Positions 48,226-59,459 of a stretch of DNA of 64,000 nucleotides are shown one piece after another. The notes under the pieces are model-generated. The model worked only from the letters and a program-made list of their open reading frames with translations, was not told where the DNA came from and searched no databases. Each line of letters begins with the position of its first letter. The stretch's first letter is position 1. The position numbers were made by a program, and so were the translations under genes. Source of the DNA: Lagopus muta (Eukaryota; Chordata; Aves; Galliformes; Phasianidae); assembly GCF_023343835.1 (NCBI RefSeq), contig NC_064438.1:56258578-56322577 (forward strand). The letters run 5' to 3'.

Positions 48226-48576
48226 TTAAAAAACTCTTCCAGGATGAACATCTTGCGAGATCTGGGTTGATTCATCTTCATCTTGCTCCTTTTTACTGCA
48301 GAGTGGGAAAGACTCTTGAACAAACTGCCTACACATGGGACACTGCTGAAAATACTTAATGCAGCCATCGCACAAGCACGTGTGCCTGCAGGGCAGGAGC
48401 ACCCAGTTCACTGTGCCATTCTGGCACACAACGCAGTCTTTACTGTTTTCTTCATGCAATTCTGGTTCGTCTTCAGCCAGTCCGGCTTTTTCCAGCAAGC
48501 TTCTGTCTGTGCTTCTCTCATCTGGAGAGGTACCACACGAAGGTGGTGTAGGACTATTTGCAGACATGAAGAGCTG
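48226..48576 (-). CDS. CGRRF1: CGRRF1 coding exon 6 with RING finger and stop
   Basis: Acceptor tattttag|[24 protein letters not shown] ... then a C3HC4-type RING ([37 protein letters not shown]) and an acidic tail ending HPGRVF. The tail is about ten residues longer than the mammalian protein as I recall it. Confidence 0.95.
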   Translation of the reverse strand, partial: QLFMSANSPTPPSCGTSPDERSTDRSLLEKAGLAEDEPELHEENSKDCVVCQNGTVNWVLLPCRHTCLCDGCIKYFQQCPMCRQFVQESFPLCSKKEQDEDESTQISQDVHPGRVF

Positions 48577-51500
48577 CTAAAATACACATACACACAAGCA
48601 TTTAGCACAAGTCAGCAATCTACCCCCAATACCTGGATACACACGTTCCATGTAAATTCCCACCACGACAGATTTGTTTGGTCCCACTGGGTCAAATAGG
48701 ACCAGCCTCATTCCTTGCACGAGTCAGGACAGTTTCCTGGCCTTCAATGATACATATCAATTCTATGCTTCTGAAATACAAAACACTGGCAAAATAGTAA
48801 AGATAAGCTGTCAAATCTTACCTTAATCAAATCAGTGTGCATGCGTGAACTTTAACTGAACCGCACTGGTTGTGAGCAGCTCAGCTTTCTGTTTCTGGCT
48901 TATCATTATCTGTGCCTAGAGGGATGCTTCTACCCACTCCCACCCCACATATATCCCAGCAAACCTTCAGAATTACCTCCCTTTACCCACTCTGCTCTTT
49001 CTCACCTTGAAATCCTTTATTCCTTTCTAGGGTGTTTTATGGAAAGAACAAATTCTTCTGGGCATGGCCTGTTAATAAAGCTGGTGAACTACCATGCAGA
49101 CAAAGGTGCCCATAGGGAACACACTGCTCAACTGTATTACAAAGTGCAGCTGCACAGTTGTTTCTGTTTAGTTTAAGCTGTATTTTTTACAACAGTAACA
49201 GAAAAATAAACCTCAAATGGGGTCAACTTGGAAGTTTACCTGGATTAAATATGTCAGTAAAAGATGGCCAAGACAAACATCTCTTGGGAAAAATTTCTTT
49301 CCAGATGAATGCTAAGTGAGTCAATTGAATTGATTTGGCACCATTTCTAGCTAGTTGATATTATACATTACTGTTATTATCATGATAATAGAATTACATC
49401 ATCAACAGACATGGGACACAAACAGTCCCAAACACACATAGATAAGGGAAACTGAAAAGGAATGAAGAGAACATAGGTTCATCTGATAGCAGCCTGCACT
49501 AATCTTTGTACACATTGTGGTAAAAAGAAATTAAGAAGTCTTCTAAGGCTCTTCCAGTTGTATAGCAAAAGAGGAGAAAGTGCTGCTTTGAGAGACTAGC
49601 AAGGAAATAACTGTTTTGTAGAGAAGCAACATTCAGTAGCTAGTTAATTTATTACTAGTGCCTTAACAGGTGGACAGGAGCTAGGCATCCGAGACTAGAA
49701 ACACCTTCTTTAGTAAATCCTGGATACTTTCAGGTATTCCTGCACAGTAACTTTGGCTGGAACTTCTCAACTAATAAAATAATTGTAACTATTACTGCAA
49801 GGAACTTGATAAAAAGTCATGCACTAACTTAAGCTCCTGAAAGCCCACACAAACTAAGCTTAGCACAAGTGTCAGAACGTGGCTTACCTTCAGATCATGG
49901 TACTGGCCTTGAGCTAGAAGCAGGTACTGATATAATATTCTGCAGGAAAGTCTGTAGCTCTCATCAGGAACATGAATGACAGCCACCATTGAAATCTACC
50001 AAATGAAAAAGTATGTTTAATATCTTTCCTTTCTATGATATGCTTCATATAAAATGGTGTGACATGGAAAGGCTTGGGTTGGAAGGAACCTCAAGCTTTA
50101 AAGATCACATATGCTGCTGTAACTTCTGACCTGCTCATTTCCTTACACAATCAGGTCTTCATCAATACTGACTTCAAGCACAGAGGAAAACAGAATGCAG
50201 GCTAAGGTAAAAATGGGAAGTGGCACAAGAAAGCTCTTGGTGGAGTCTCAGCTTCCTGCCCTGGTCATCCACTGCACCCTCCTGTAACCAGCTTACAGCA
50301 GAGAGTTGCCCTGCCTGCTCTCAGCTGCTGGAATTGGGCCCTGTACCAAAAAGCTCATGCCCTCCTCCTGAAGCTCAGTGCTTAAGTGCTTATGCAACTG
50401 AGGTAGGGCTTACACACTCACACATGTGCCTCAGCCTCAAAATCCACTACGTGGCTAATTACACACAGAGCTTAATACACACATACCTGTGCACGTGTAT
50501 TTATACTAACTGCATTTACTATCCTTTCTGCAATAAGGGTTTTTTTCTCTAATCACAATGCCTCAAGAAAATTCACAAAGCTTCGTGCTGGCTTAGTTTT
50601 GGAACCTGAAAGTCATCAATTCTCCATGAGAATTCAGCCCTCGTGCTTTGATGAGGTTCTACAAGCTAGCAGTGTGTCTGTATTACACCATCACACCCCA
50701 AATGCTGTTTCAGTGGCAATGCATGTCCTCAGCTCACTGCTCATTCAGACAGAGGCAACTTTCTGAACCACGAGTAGGAGCCATTCCAGATGGAAACATC
50801 TCAGCTCTTTAAGGTGTTGTTTCCTCTGTTGTGCTGCCCTAGAGGACAGAAATCTATTCAGTGATGCTAGGACCTGGCATTAACTTTGTGCTGTTTGATC
50901 ATAAATCTTCCTTTCGAGTGCTTTCTATCTTTTTAGTTGTACACCACGACCAAGTTACTTCTCAATCTTCTGTTTAATACACTGAGTCTTCTACACCTTC
51001 AGTTCTGCTGTTCTTCAAATAATTTCTGTAACGTTTTTCTGTTGTCACATGAATCTGGTGTGGAAAACTAGAGGAAAATTCCAGCACAAAACCACACAGG
51101 CATGATCTGGCCATAAATGCATTCAGGATGAAAGTTAGCCCATGTTCTTAGCTTTCAAGTCAGCCATCAGCACAAATATCTCTGCCAGATCTAAAAAAGA
51201 AGGTCTTTCTTTGCCAACAGCAATCTGAAACACCGTATCTATCAGCGACAGGAGCTCCAGCACAGAGAAATATCCCTAAAATATATTCCTGTATTACTTA
51301 CAATATCATATATTTCCCTGTCTTCTTCATCGGCTAATGTCAGCAGTGCTATCAGAGGATAGCAAAGTCGAGGCACTGGGCCAAAATCGACAACTTGAGC
51401 ATCTTCTGGTAGCTGACAATATTTTTCTTCCCTGTCATTTTTTTTGATGCTTTCTTTGTGTCAAGGAAAACAATCAGTGTCACAGTGATAGCAGTGACGT

Positions 51501-54500
51501 TTGCATAAAGAATATCTGTCACCAGATTTATTCCTAGTTACATCGTACCAAGAGCTGCCTCATGTTCACAGCTCTCCCTGTGCCAGCAAATTAGCAGATT
51601 CTGTCAAACCAGTTGAAAGAAAGGATACAAGTATTGCTGTCGATAGAGATATTCGTTGTACAGAGCATCCTCTAATGCTTGAGGAGTATTTATTCTGAAG
51701 CAGTAGACGTGTTTTTGCAACGCCTCGTGGAGTTTTTGAACATTGCAGCCCCAGTAGCACGTGAGAACACAGTCTTCCAGACAGTCAGGTGTCAGTGTCA
51801 CACCCTCTTTTAGAAAGAAGATAAGGACTTCATTAATTGCATTGACTCACCCATGTGCAGGAATTCTAAGAACTGCTAAGTTTTAAAAGGAAACAGGCAG
51901 AAAGCAACCTCAGCATCCCAGATCTTTACCGTTTTAATCTAATCTTTAAAAATCCAAACTAGGTTTGGTGCTTCTGGAAGACAACGATGAGAGGGCAGTG
52001 GGTGTGGGGAGATACAAACACTGCCTGAGCTAAGAGAAGCAGCATGTGCACTACAAAGGGTAAATTTTAACTTCTGCTAACATTTTACAAGCACACTGGA
52101 AGGCTCAAGAGTGTAATCTCTAGACCAAAGTCCGTTCCCTCTTTAGACAATGACAGTAATTGAATCACTGACCTACAGCACCCACCATGGCCTACAAGGA
52201 TAAGGCCCTCTTGGTCATGCAGAGGAATGCTAAAAAGAGGATGTGTGCTGCATTCCCTCCTTAAAAACCAAGCATCCAACACAGCAACCTCTTCAATGCT
52301 AACAGCACAAACAGGAACACAACTCTTGAGAAGTCCCACCAAATTCAAGTGCTCAAACCTGCTGGAAAATTCATGCCACTTGATGACTAACTGCAGGGAT
52401 TTGTTCTGAGTGTGCTTCTTTGTTGTTTGGTTTGTTGTGTTCCTGTTCTCTTTTTTAGGTTTTTAAAGAAATGAAGACAAGGAATGTTCTGCTGCAGCCT
52501 TTTCTCATCCATTGGAAGGCTTTGCATCTGCTTGGGTGGAAAACGCTCGGCCTTGTTTCATACTCCCAGCCATGCAGAAGTACATGAATTTTACTTCCTG
52601 TGTGGGTGATCTCAAGGATTGCAGGGACTACTTGATCCACGCAGATACTTCACTTCAGTGTCCACTGAATCATACATACATATTTTCTTTATAGTGTAGT
52701 GCAGTTCCAAACACCAGTGCAGAAGAAATTTGATTGTGAATCAGATAGTGCATACTCTATACTGAATTCTAATTAAAGTTTACAAAAAACACTGACAGTA
52801 ATTGGTAATCTGCAAGTTTTTCTAATTACTTGAAAACCTGTTATAGCAGGAAGTGATTCAATAATAAGAATTAAACTGTTCTTAAATATCCAAATATTCT
52901 GCTTTAAACACAGAATCATAGATTCCTAGAATGGCCTGGCTTGAAAAGGACCACAGTGATCATCTGGTTTCAACCGCCTGCTCTTGCAGGGTCACCAACC
53001 AGCAGACCAGGCTGCCCAGAGCCTGTTTGTAGCCTATTTATGAATGGTGACAAAAGGATTATTCCTTCTGTAATGATGGAAGTGTATTTCAGAGGAAGTA
53101 CTGATAAGTGGTGAGAGCAAGAAAGAGAAAGTATTACATTTAGGACCACTAACAAAAATTAAGCACATTAGAAATCTACTGACTTGTCACTGAAGCTGTG
53201 TCAGGATGAGAGATTTCTAAACCAAAAGGATTCTTCACTTGTCTCATCTGCTTCTTCAGTACTCTGGTGCTGGATTCTGCTTCTTCTGAGTTTCTGAGAA
53301 TAACAGGAACACCCAAACCGAACCTGAGAGACACAGAATAAGAGCAATGAGCACGTTATGCACCGCTGTTGGCATGTCTGAGTTTCTGTTCAGCTCTAAG
53401 TAACTTGCAGCACAACAAATGGATCCAGTGTGGCTCTGCACAATATCTGTTAGGATGCATATAAGAGAGCATATAAACAGGAGGGGGAATGGCTGTTTGT
53501 GAGGGTGACAGGACAAGGGGGAATGGTTTTAAAGTGAGACAGGGGAGGTTTGGGTTGGATATGAGGAGGAAGTTTTTCAGCCAGAGGGTGGTGAGGCACT
53601 GGCACAGGTTGCCCAAGGAGGCTGTGGATGCCCCATCCCTGCAGGCATTCAAGGCCAGGCTGGATGTGGCTCTGGGCAGCCTGGGCTGCTGGTTGGTGAC
53701 CTGCACACAGCAGGGGGTTGGAGCTGGATGAGCACTGTAACCCAGAGCACTTTGCAACCCAGGCCATGCTGTGATTCTGTGCATAAATAACACAGCCTGC
53801 CAATTCAGCTCCAGCTTTTCATGGCAGAACATAGGGGTCTTCAGTGTTTAAAAACAAACAAACAAACAGGGAGAATACTTTGACAGTATTTCCAGAGAGA
53901 AATTAGTGAGGATGGTCAATGCCCCCTAGTGGTAAACGGTTAACCAAAGCTTTCTTACATTGACATTCTGCACATCCAACCACAGGACAAAAAAGCCATT
54001 GCTTACTGAGATGGAGCAGATTTAAGGGACTGGGTGCTGTGCAGGAAGACCTGCGAGTGAATCATCCAGCCCTGTGGTAAGCATAGCTGTAACCACAGCC
54101 AGTGAGATGGCTGTAGAGATCAAGATCCTGATTTTGCATTTTATCCTTGATTACAACAAAATGCCATGTCTAAATCAGAGGTCTTACAACCTCTGCACTG
54201 AGCCAGAAACCAAATGTGAAACAGCCAAGACTGAATCACAGGTGCAACTCCAAGACCTCTGCAAAGGTGAAAGTAGCACGCAAGCCCAAGCTGCAGCTTG
54301 ACTCTAAAGTGACAACTTCTGAACCTTTGCTTCCTCTACTTAAGCATCCCATAAACGAAAATAAAAATCAAAGAAAATGACAAGAAATATTTCAGGGTGG
54401 TTTCTGACATCATCTTAAAAACCCTGAGGTTTTCACATTGCCCAGGGCTCTTAGGGAACTGCCACAGAAGATCAGGATCTACAAAACAAGCTCCATAGAA

Positions 54501-57500
54501 CACTTCCTTTGTCTTTTGGCTAAAAACAACTCAGTGTTAAGGTGACAGCAATAACTGTCAGTAAGCAAAGGATAATTAGAGAAGCCACCCTAGACACACA
54601 GTCACAAAAGTGCTTCAGAGACCGATGGGATTTTTGTACCTGCGTTAATCCAGCATTGCCTCATTCCTCAGGTGACAGGGAGGCTGTGGGGGTCCTTTGC
54701 TAATCTAGTTGAGAACACAGTTATTAATTAGCTCAGGCTGCACTGTCACCATTTAGAGCTGCTGCTGCCATCGCTGTCTGTTCAATGGCCTCAAATTTTA
54801 CTTATTACTTCATCTTTGATAAATTCCTTTGGTCTGCCAGACTGATGGAAGCACTGACATTTCTTTGCTGATATAACATAGGGTGCTCAGCCATGCTTAG
54901 TTTGTGCATGTGGAACATCAGATCTCTTATCCAGTGCAACTAAACACAGCCATGCCTACTTTGCAGGGGCTGTAATGAATTATGCCAGCTTCACATCTTA
55001 CTCTTAAAGAACCCAGGTGCAGCAGCTGCTCCACTTATTCAGCATCTAAGACTCAGTGGAGCTAATCTCTCCAGCCACACATAAAGATGCCTCCTGTTTT
55101 ACACCATCTGGCCGATTCCAAAGTAAGAACCCTGTTCATTGGAAACTTCCAAATCCTCTGGTTAAAAGCAACAGGATAATCACCATGAAAAAAAGAAAGA
55201 AAAAAAAGGCTCCAGTATGGTTTTAGCAGCAGCTGAAGGCAAAAGGCCCTCTCTGCTCAACAGTAAGATACAGCGCTTCTGTCAATTTTAAGGCAGCATT
55301 CGGCACACAAGGGATGAAAAAAGCCTTCATGATTTAACTTTCCACCAGCCCAGGTTGACAGCTAGTATATGGGACAATTAATTTCTTTAGAACCACCCTC
55401 GTTTACAAAAGGCAGGTAGTTCCAATGGTTTTGTCCAAGCTGATTTCTTCAGTGGGCCGTGCGGACCTGGAAGAGATGCTGAGCTCACAGCTCCCCCTGC
55501 TACAAGCATTCATCTCCAGTCAGGAGGCAACTCACAGGGCCATATGCAGCCAGCCTAAACCCCACTTTTGTCTCTGTGCCCATCTAATGAGCTGGCTCTT
55601 CCAGCAAGCTTCCTGTTCTGTAACCTATTCTCTAAGTAGGGCCACTGCCTGTAAAAAAATGATGCTCTTCAAATCAAGGCATGGTTTTGTTAATTCAAAC
55701 ATCAGCATTCCTAGGCAGTTGGTGTTTTCCAGGCTAGCTGCCACCATCACCTGTATGTTTACGAAACAGGCTGATGATTGATGGATCCTGAATGATTGAT
55801 TGATCCTGGAGAAAAGAAGGCTGCGGGGTGACCTCAATGCAGCCTGCAGTACCTGAAGGGAGCCTACAGACATGAGTCAGCTCTTGGAAAGGGGAGATGA
55901 CAGCAGGACAAGGGGAAATGGCTGGAAGTTGAGGGAGGGCAGATGGAGGTTGGATGTCAGGGGGAAGTTGTGTGCTGTGAGAGTGGTGAGGTGCTGGAAC
56001 AGCTGCCCAGAGAGGCTGTGATGCCCCGTCCATCCCTGGAGGTGTTCAAGGCCAGGTTGGATGGGGCCCTGGGCAGCCTGGACTGCTGTGAAATGGGGAG
56101 GTTGGTGGCCCTGCATGGCACAGGGGGGTTGGAGCTTCGTGATCCTTGAGGTCCCTTCCAACCTGGGCCATTCTATGATTCAGTGATGCTGAACATGATG
56201 GGGTGAACAAAGTTGGGTTGGACTCGATGATCTCTGGAGGTCCCTTCCAACCCCTACAATTCTGTGATTCTGTGAAAGTGTCATTATGGCAATCCATCAG
56301 ATAGCATGCATTCAGATGATACCATATGAACTTATAGCATCCTGTGTAGCAGATTGCTTTCATGAGTTAGGAGGTTCAAAAAGTACTTTGGCAGAGCTGT
56401 AGCTGCAGACACACTGAATTTGCTTGGAGCTTCTTGGATTCTTCAGTGCTGGACATGCTTTTATTAAGACTGAATATCTTTAGAAAGAGATTTTCACCTT
56501 CACCAGATGCAAACCAATCTACAAAAGTTATACGTGGAAGTTAAGTTCACCTATGTTCAGTTAATAGATGAGTTCAACATAGATTGAGTTTAACATTTAG
56601 AGAAGCCAGGTCTATCATTGAGACGTGATAAAGGTGCACAGTGATAAAATAACCCCTATCTATAGAATACAAGGTTTTCAGAAGATGTAGTCCATCAGAA
56701 ATACACTTCCCTGCTCTCTCAATTATCTATGCAAAAGCATGTCACAAGAAATAAGACCTGGGGAAAATAATAACTAAAATAATGAGTAATTTGGTAAAGA
56801 AACACTGGTTTTTGCATTTATATACAAGAGATTTATTTAAAACATGATTTAGTATCTCGATTGACAGATGTAGTGAAAAAGGGGAGTGCAGTGAATGGTA
56901 AGATAGCACTGCCAGTGTGCAGTGGGACAGAGGGAATTGTGAAAAAAGATTTCTACCACCTCTCCTGAAGTAAGAAACGATGTGGAGCTTCATCCAGCAG
57001 GACCAACCTTGCCTTCACTTCCTCCTACCCAGCACTAGGGGAGGCAACGCAAAACAAGAATAAAATCTTTCCACAGAACATATCTGAAAGATCAAAAGGT
57101 AAATTAATTCAGACTGAAAGCAATTGATGGTATATCTTTGAGGCAGTAGCAGCTAATGAAGTGATGTAAACAAGAGCAAGACATTGCACTAAAGGAAAAG
57201 TCTGCCACAGCATTTATAAGCTGCCAAAAGAACAAAAAGCTACAGCTAAAACATCAGCATTTTAATGAGACAAAGAAAGCAATACACTGAAGCAGAGCAC
57301 TTCAGATATTAATACTGAGCCAAGAGGATGAAATGCAGTTTCCTCCAGAAACCACACAAATGTCATGTATTCACATTCTGATTGCCAATCGATGCTCTCA
57401 GCTTGGCATGCATCTGTATTTATTTAAGTGCTTTCCTTTGAGAGTGGTGAGGTGCTGGAACAGCTGCCCAGAGAGGCTGTGATGCCCCATCCATCCCTGG

Positions 57501-58961
57501 AGGTGTTCAAGGCCAGGTTGGATGGGGCCCTGGGCAGCCTGGGCTGCTATGAAATGGGGAGGTTGGTGGCCCTGCATTGGTGGGGGTTGGAGCTTCGTGA
57601 TCCTTGAGGTCCCTTCCAACCTGGGCCATTCTGTAATTCTGTGAAATGATGAAGCTGACGCACTGGTTCAAGTCTGATGGATTGAGGATTCACCATATGA
57701 GAGCATTGCCTGATGGTCACGTCAGAAGCTGGACAAAAGACAACATGGGCAGCTGCTAAAGCATGGGGGCTGCCCATACAACTGTCTGATACTGTCCAAG
57801 TGTGCTAAGAACTCAAGGCTCTATCAGCTCTAGAAATTCAACCCCCTGCTTGTTCATAAGATGGAAGTGCTCCTCTGCAGTGCCCTGGCTCAGCAGCAGG
57901 TCTCCCAGCAGCACTCACACACAAGGAGCAGGCTGGGGATGGCTGGCTCACTCTCCACATCTGCCTCTGCAGCCCGTGCAGACAAACTCATGGAGCCTTA
58001 AGCTTCAAGACCTTGGGATTAAACTGCAGAAAGGAGAGCAGCTGCAGCATCAGCACAGGGAATACAGACAAAAATAGGAAAATAGAAAAAATAGACAAAG
58101 AGAGGAGAAGGGGGAATGGCTTTAAAGTGAGACAGGGGAGGTTTAGGTTGGATATGAGGAGGAAGTTTTTCAGCCAGAGGGTGGTGAGGCACTGGCACAG
58201 GTTGCCCAAGGAGGCTGTGGATGCCCCATCCCTGGATGGGGATTCAAGGCCAGGCTGGCTGTGGCTCTGGGCAGCCTGGGCTGCTGGTTGGTGACCTGCA
58301 CACAGCAGGGGGTTGGAGCTGGATGAGCACTGTGCTCCTTTGCAACCCTGGCCATTCAGGATTCTATGATTCTATTCTATGTTTTTTCTTCTCACGTGTG
58401 CATGTAAGCTGTGCAGAAGTGGGATCTCAGCCACACTGATAGAGGTACATGGAAAGCCCCTTCTAAACTGCAGAGAAACAACAGGTTTTTTTTTTACATA
58501 CCCAATAAGTTCAGTCTTAATCTGTGGAAGTCTGCACATTTTTACTGCTAAGTTTAGCAGTGTTAGATTCCTCCTTGATAGCTGCAACTGGACTGACTTC
58601 CTTCAGCTAACTCTTCTTCATCATCATTCTGTGATTCTTTCCCCCACACAAAGCAGCCCCTCACCCACTCCAGCAGGTTCCAGCCCCCCTCATCCCCAAA
58701 CCTATGACATCTCACACAGCCTCACTTCTCCCACCACCCCAGCCCTCACCCCACAGCTCCATTCCCACATCGCAGCAGCCCCCCCCCCATTACCTCAGCC
58801 CAGGCCCATCACCCCACACCGGCCTCACAGGCAGCACCGGCCCCCCGCCGCACTCACCAGCCCAGCACCAGGCCGCTGGTGACGAGGAAACAAACGAACA
58901 CCACCGTGATGTAGAAAAGCGGCGAGTACTCATAGAGTGTGACGAGAAACACAGTGGCCAT
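48226..58961 (-). CDS. CGRRF1: CGRRF1, cell growth regulator with RING finger domain 1 (complete, six coding exons)
   Basis: Exons (gene order): 58858-58961, 53184-53323, 51629-51806, 51302-51449, 49888-49995, 48226-48576; together 1029 nt = 342 residues plus stop, close to the mammalian length. All junctions keep frame. Residues 13-35 form an N-terminal membrane anchor ([20 protein letters not shown]). The middle has [19 protein letters not shown] and [16 protein letters not shown]-like family motifs. A C-terminal RING spans about 274-308 (CVVC, C289, H291, C295/C298, C305/C308). The family is described as an ER-associated E3 ubiquitin ligase that restrains growth. Intron 3 is U12-type; the others have GT-AG ends. 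Divergent from GMFB, sharing its promoter. Confidence 0.95.
48577..49887 (-). other. CGRRF1: CGRRF1 intron 5
   Basis: 1311-bp GT-AG intron without recognised repeats. Contains a 16-bp perfect palindrome TATTATCATGATAATA (49375-49390). Confidence 0.85.
49888..49995 (-). CDS. CGRRF1: CGRRF1 coding exon 5
   Basis: 36 codons, phase 0 both ends: [18 protein letters not shown] ... [15 protein letters not shown], between ggtag| and |gtaagc. Confidence 0.94.
49996..51301 (-). other. CGRRF1: CGRRF1 intron 4
   Basis: 1306-bp GT-AG intron; only a CR1 tail remnant (50066-50110) is recognisable. Confidence 0.85.
50066..50110 (-). mobile_element. CR1 tail remnant
   Basis: aaaggcttgggttggaaggaac, then cctcaagctttaaagatc; about 45 bp. 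Confidence 0.65.
51302..51449 (-). CDS. CGRRF1: CGRRF1 coding exon 4
   Basis: Completes Phe, then [47 protein letters not shown], donor ATT|gtaagt. Confidence 0.93.
51450..51628 (-). other. CGRRF1: U12-type (GT-AG) intron 3 of CGRRF1, 179 bp
   Basis: Donor GTATCCTTTC (51628 downward) equals the minor-spliceosome consensus. TTCCTTGAC (branch A at 51461) matches the U12 branch site and lies 11 nt before the AG at 51451-51450. Only this AG (not the upstream one in acacaaag) restores the frame to [16 protein letters not shown]. Confidence 0.93.
51629..51806 (-). CDS. CGRRF1: CGRRF1 coding exon 3
   Basis: Acceptor ttctaaaag|AGGG; reads [19 protein letters not shown] ... [18 protein letters not shown] ... 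[10 protein letters not shown]. Ends TACTT followed by the U12-type donor GTATCCTTT; reading on into the intron would give PFFQLV-stop. Confidence 0.93.
51807..53183 (-). other. CGRRF1: CGRRF1 intron 2
   Basis: 1377-bp intron containing one reverse CR1 (52913-53022); nothing else recognised. Confidence 0.85.
52913..53022 (-). mobile_element. CR1 LINE 3' fragment
   Basis: aatcatagattcctagaatgg, ctggcttgaaaaggaccac, gggtcaccaaccagcagacc. Confidence 0.85.
53184..53323 (-). CDS. CGRRF1: CGRRF1 coding exon 2
   Basis: Acceptor tctctcag|GTTCGG completes Trp and reads [18 protein letters not shown] ... [15 protein letters not shown] ... ASVT, then donor ACAA|gtcagt. Donor is weaker than consensus but keeps phase 1. 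Confidence 0.9.
53470..53785 (+). mobile_element. CR1 LINE 3' fragment
   Basis: About 315 bp, little diverged: aaacaggagggggaatggc, gagacaggggaggtttggg, down to ccaggccatgctgtgattc. Confidence 0.92.
53921..53932 (-). promoter_or_regulatory. Candidate CTCF motif (minus orientation)
   Basis: Reverse complement is CCACTAGGGGGC, an exact CTCF core, just 3' of the CR1 at 53470. Motif match only. Confidence 0.5.
53933..55799. other. CGRRF1 intron 1, unique part
   Basis: No exon or interspersed repeat recognised. Confidence 0.5.
55800..56278 (+). mobile_element. CR1 LINE 3' fragment plus second tail
   Basis: 55800-56190 is a 390-bp sense copy (ggagaaaagaaggctgcgggg, gaggtgctggaacagctgcc, gggccattctatgattcag). 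A second tail from a different subfamily (gggttggactcgatgatctc ... gtgattctgtg) follows to 56278. Confidence 0.92.
57436..57645 (+). mobile_element. CR1 LINE 3' fragment
   Basis: Same subfamily as 55800: ttgagagtggtgaggtgctgg through ttccaacctgggccattctg. Confidence 0.92.
58100..58372 (+). mobile_element. CR1 LINE 3' fragment
   Basis: Sense copy with an altered gcaggcattcaagg segment (now ggatggggattcaaggcc, near 58235-58250), otherwise little diverged, ending in attctatgattctattctat. Confidence 0.92.
58858..58961 (-). CDS. CGRRF1: CGRRF1 coding exon 1
   Basis: [20 protein letters not shown]..., 34 codons plus two bases, then CTG|gtgagt. Encodes the N-terminal signal-anchor-like segment. 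This ATG is the first in a CpG-rich leader and matches the conserved family N-terminus. Confidence 0.93.
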
Positions 58962-59456
58962 AGGGCCGACCGGCAGACAGCCGAGCCCAGCCGCCCGCCC
59001 CACCGCACAGGCTACCGGCCAGCTGCTGCGCAGAGCGCATGCGCAAAAACCGGACGCATGCGCAGCAGCGGAGTGAAGCCGTTGCCCTCACCTTAGCGCC
59101 CTCTCCTGAGGGAACGCCTCGTTGCCATGACACCGCGCGGAGGGCGGGGCCTCGGCGTCATGGCAACAGGGCGCGGCGCGAGGACGGAGGGGGTCACGTG
59201 GCCTCACGGCACGCGCCTTTGCCCTTTCCCTTTCCTTCTCTCTCCCTGGGGGCCTTGAACCTCCTCGCTTCCCGTAGGTGGCTGCCAGTTCCCGCCCAGA
59301 CGCGGCGACGACGCTGATTGGCTGAAAGAGAGGAGCGGGGAGGGAGGGAGGAAGGCGGGGTCCTTTTGGCGCAGGCGCAGTGGGGGGGGCGGCTCAGTGA
59401 GGAGGCGGCGGGGCGGCGGCGCGGACGGTTGTGGTGTTGGCGCGCGCGCGCTCAAG
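58962..59456. promoter_or_regulatory. Bidirectional CpG-island promoter, CGRRF1/GMFB
   Basis: The two start codons are 495 bp apart, pointing outward. The interval is CpG-rich and TATA-less. It holds NRF1-type sites GCGCATGCGC (59035-59044), CGCATGCGC (59055-59063) and GCGCAGGCGC (59369-59378). It also holds the inverted repeat GTTGCCATGAC/GTCATGGCAAC (59121-59131, 59157-59167), an E-box GTCACGTGGC (59193-59202), a CCAAT box read as ATTGG (59316-59320) and a CTCF-like GCGCCCTCTCCTG (59097-59109). NRF1 and CCAAT elements are common in divergent housekeeping promoters. Confidence 0.85.
59121..59167. promoter_or_regulatory. 11-bp inverted repeat of RFX-like half-sites
   Basis: GTTGCCATGAC and its exact reverse complement GTCATGGCAAC, 25-bp spacer. 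Extending to CCG gives 14 of 15 pairs. GTTGCCATG resembles the RFX X-box half-site. Confidence 0.6.
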
Positions 59457-59459
59457 ATG
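59457..59459 (+). CDS. GMFB: GMFB coding exon 1 (start codon only)
   Basis: ctcaagATG directly followed by donor gtgaga, so the exon contributes only the initiator Met. Needed because exon 2 begins AGTGAATCT (Ser-Glu-Ser) without its own start. Confidence 0.88.

Larger units (their letters stand above)
53324..58857 (-). other. CGRRF1: CGRRF1 intron 1
   Basis: 5534-bp intron with five CR1 fragments, all antisense to the gene, and a strong CTCF-like motif. No other exon recognised. Confidence 0.85.

Noticed and set aside
47979-48368. 129-codon ORF overlapping the end of CGRRF1
   Set aside because: Alternative frame of the RING exon plus 3' UTR; no family signature.
49375-49390. 16-bp palindrome TATTATCATGATAATA
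   Set aside because: AT-rich and isolated inside an intron; expected occasionally by chance.
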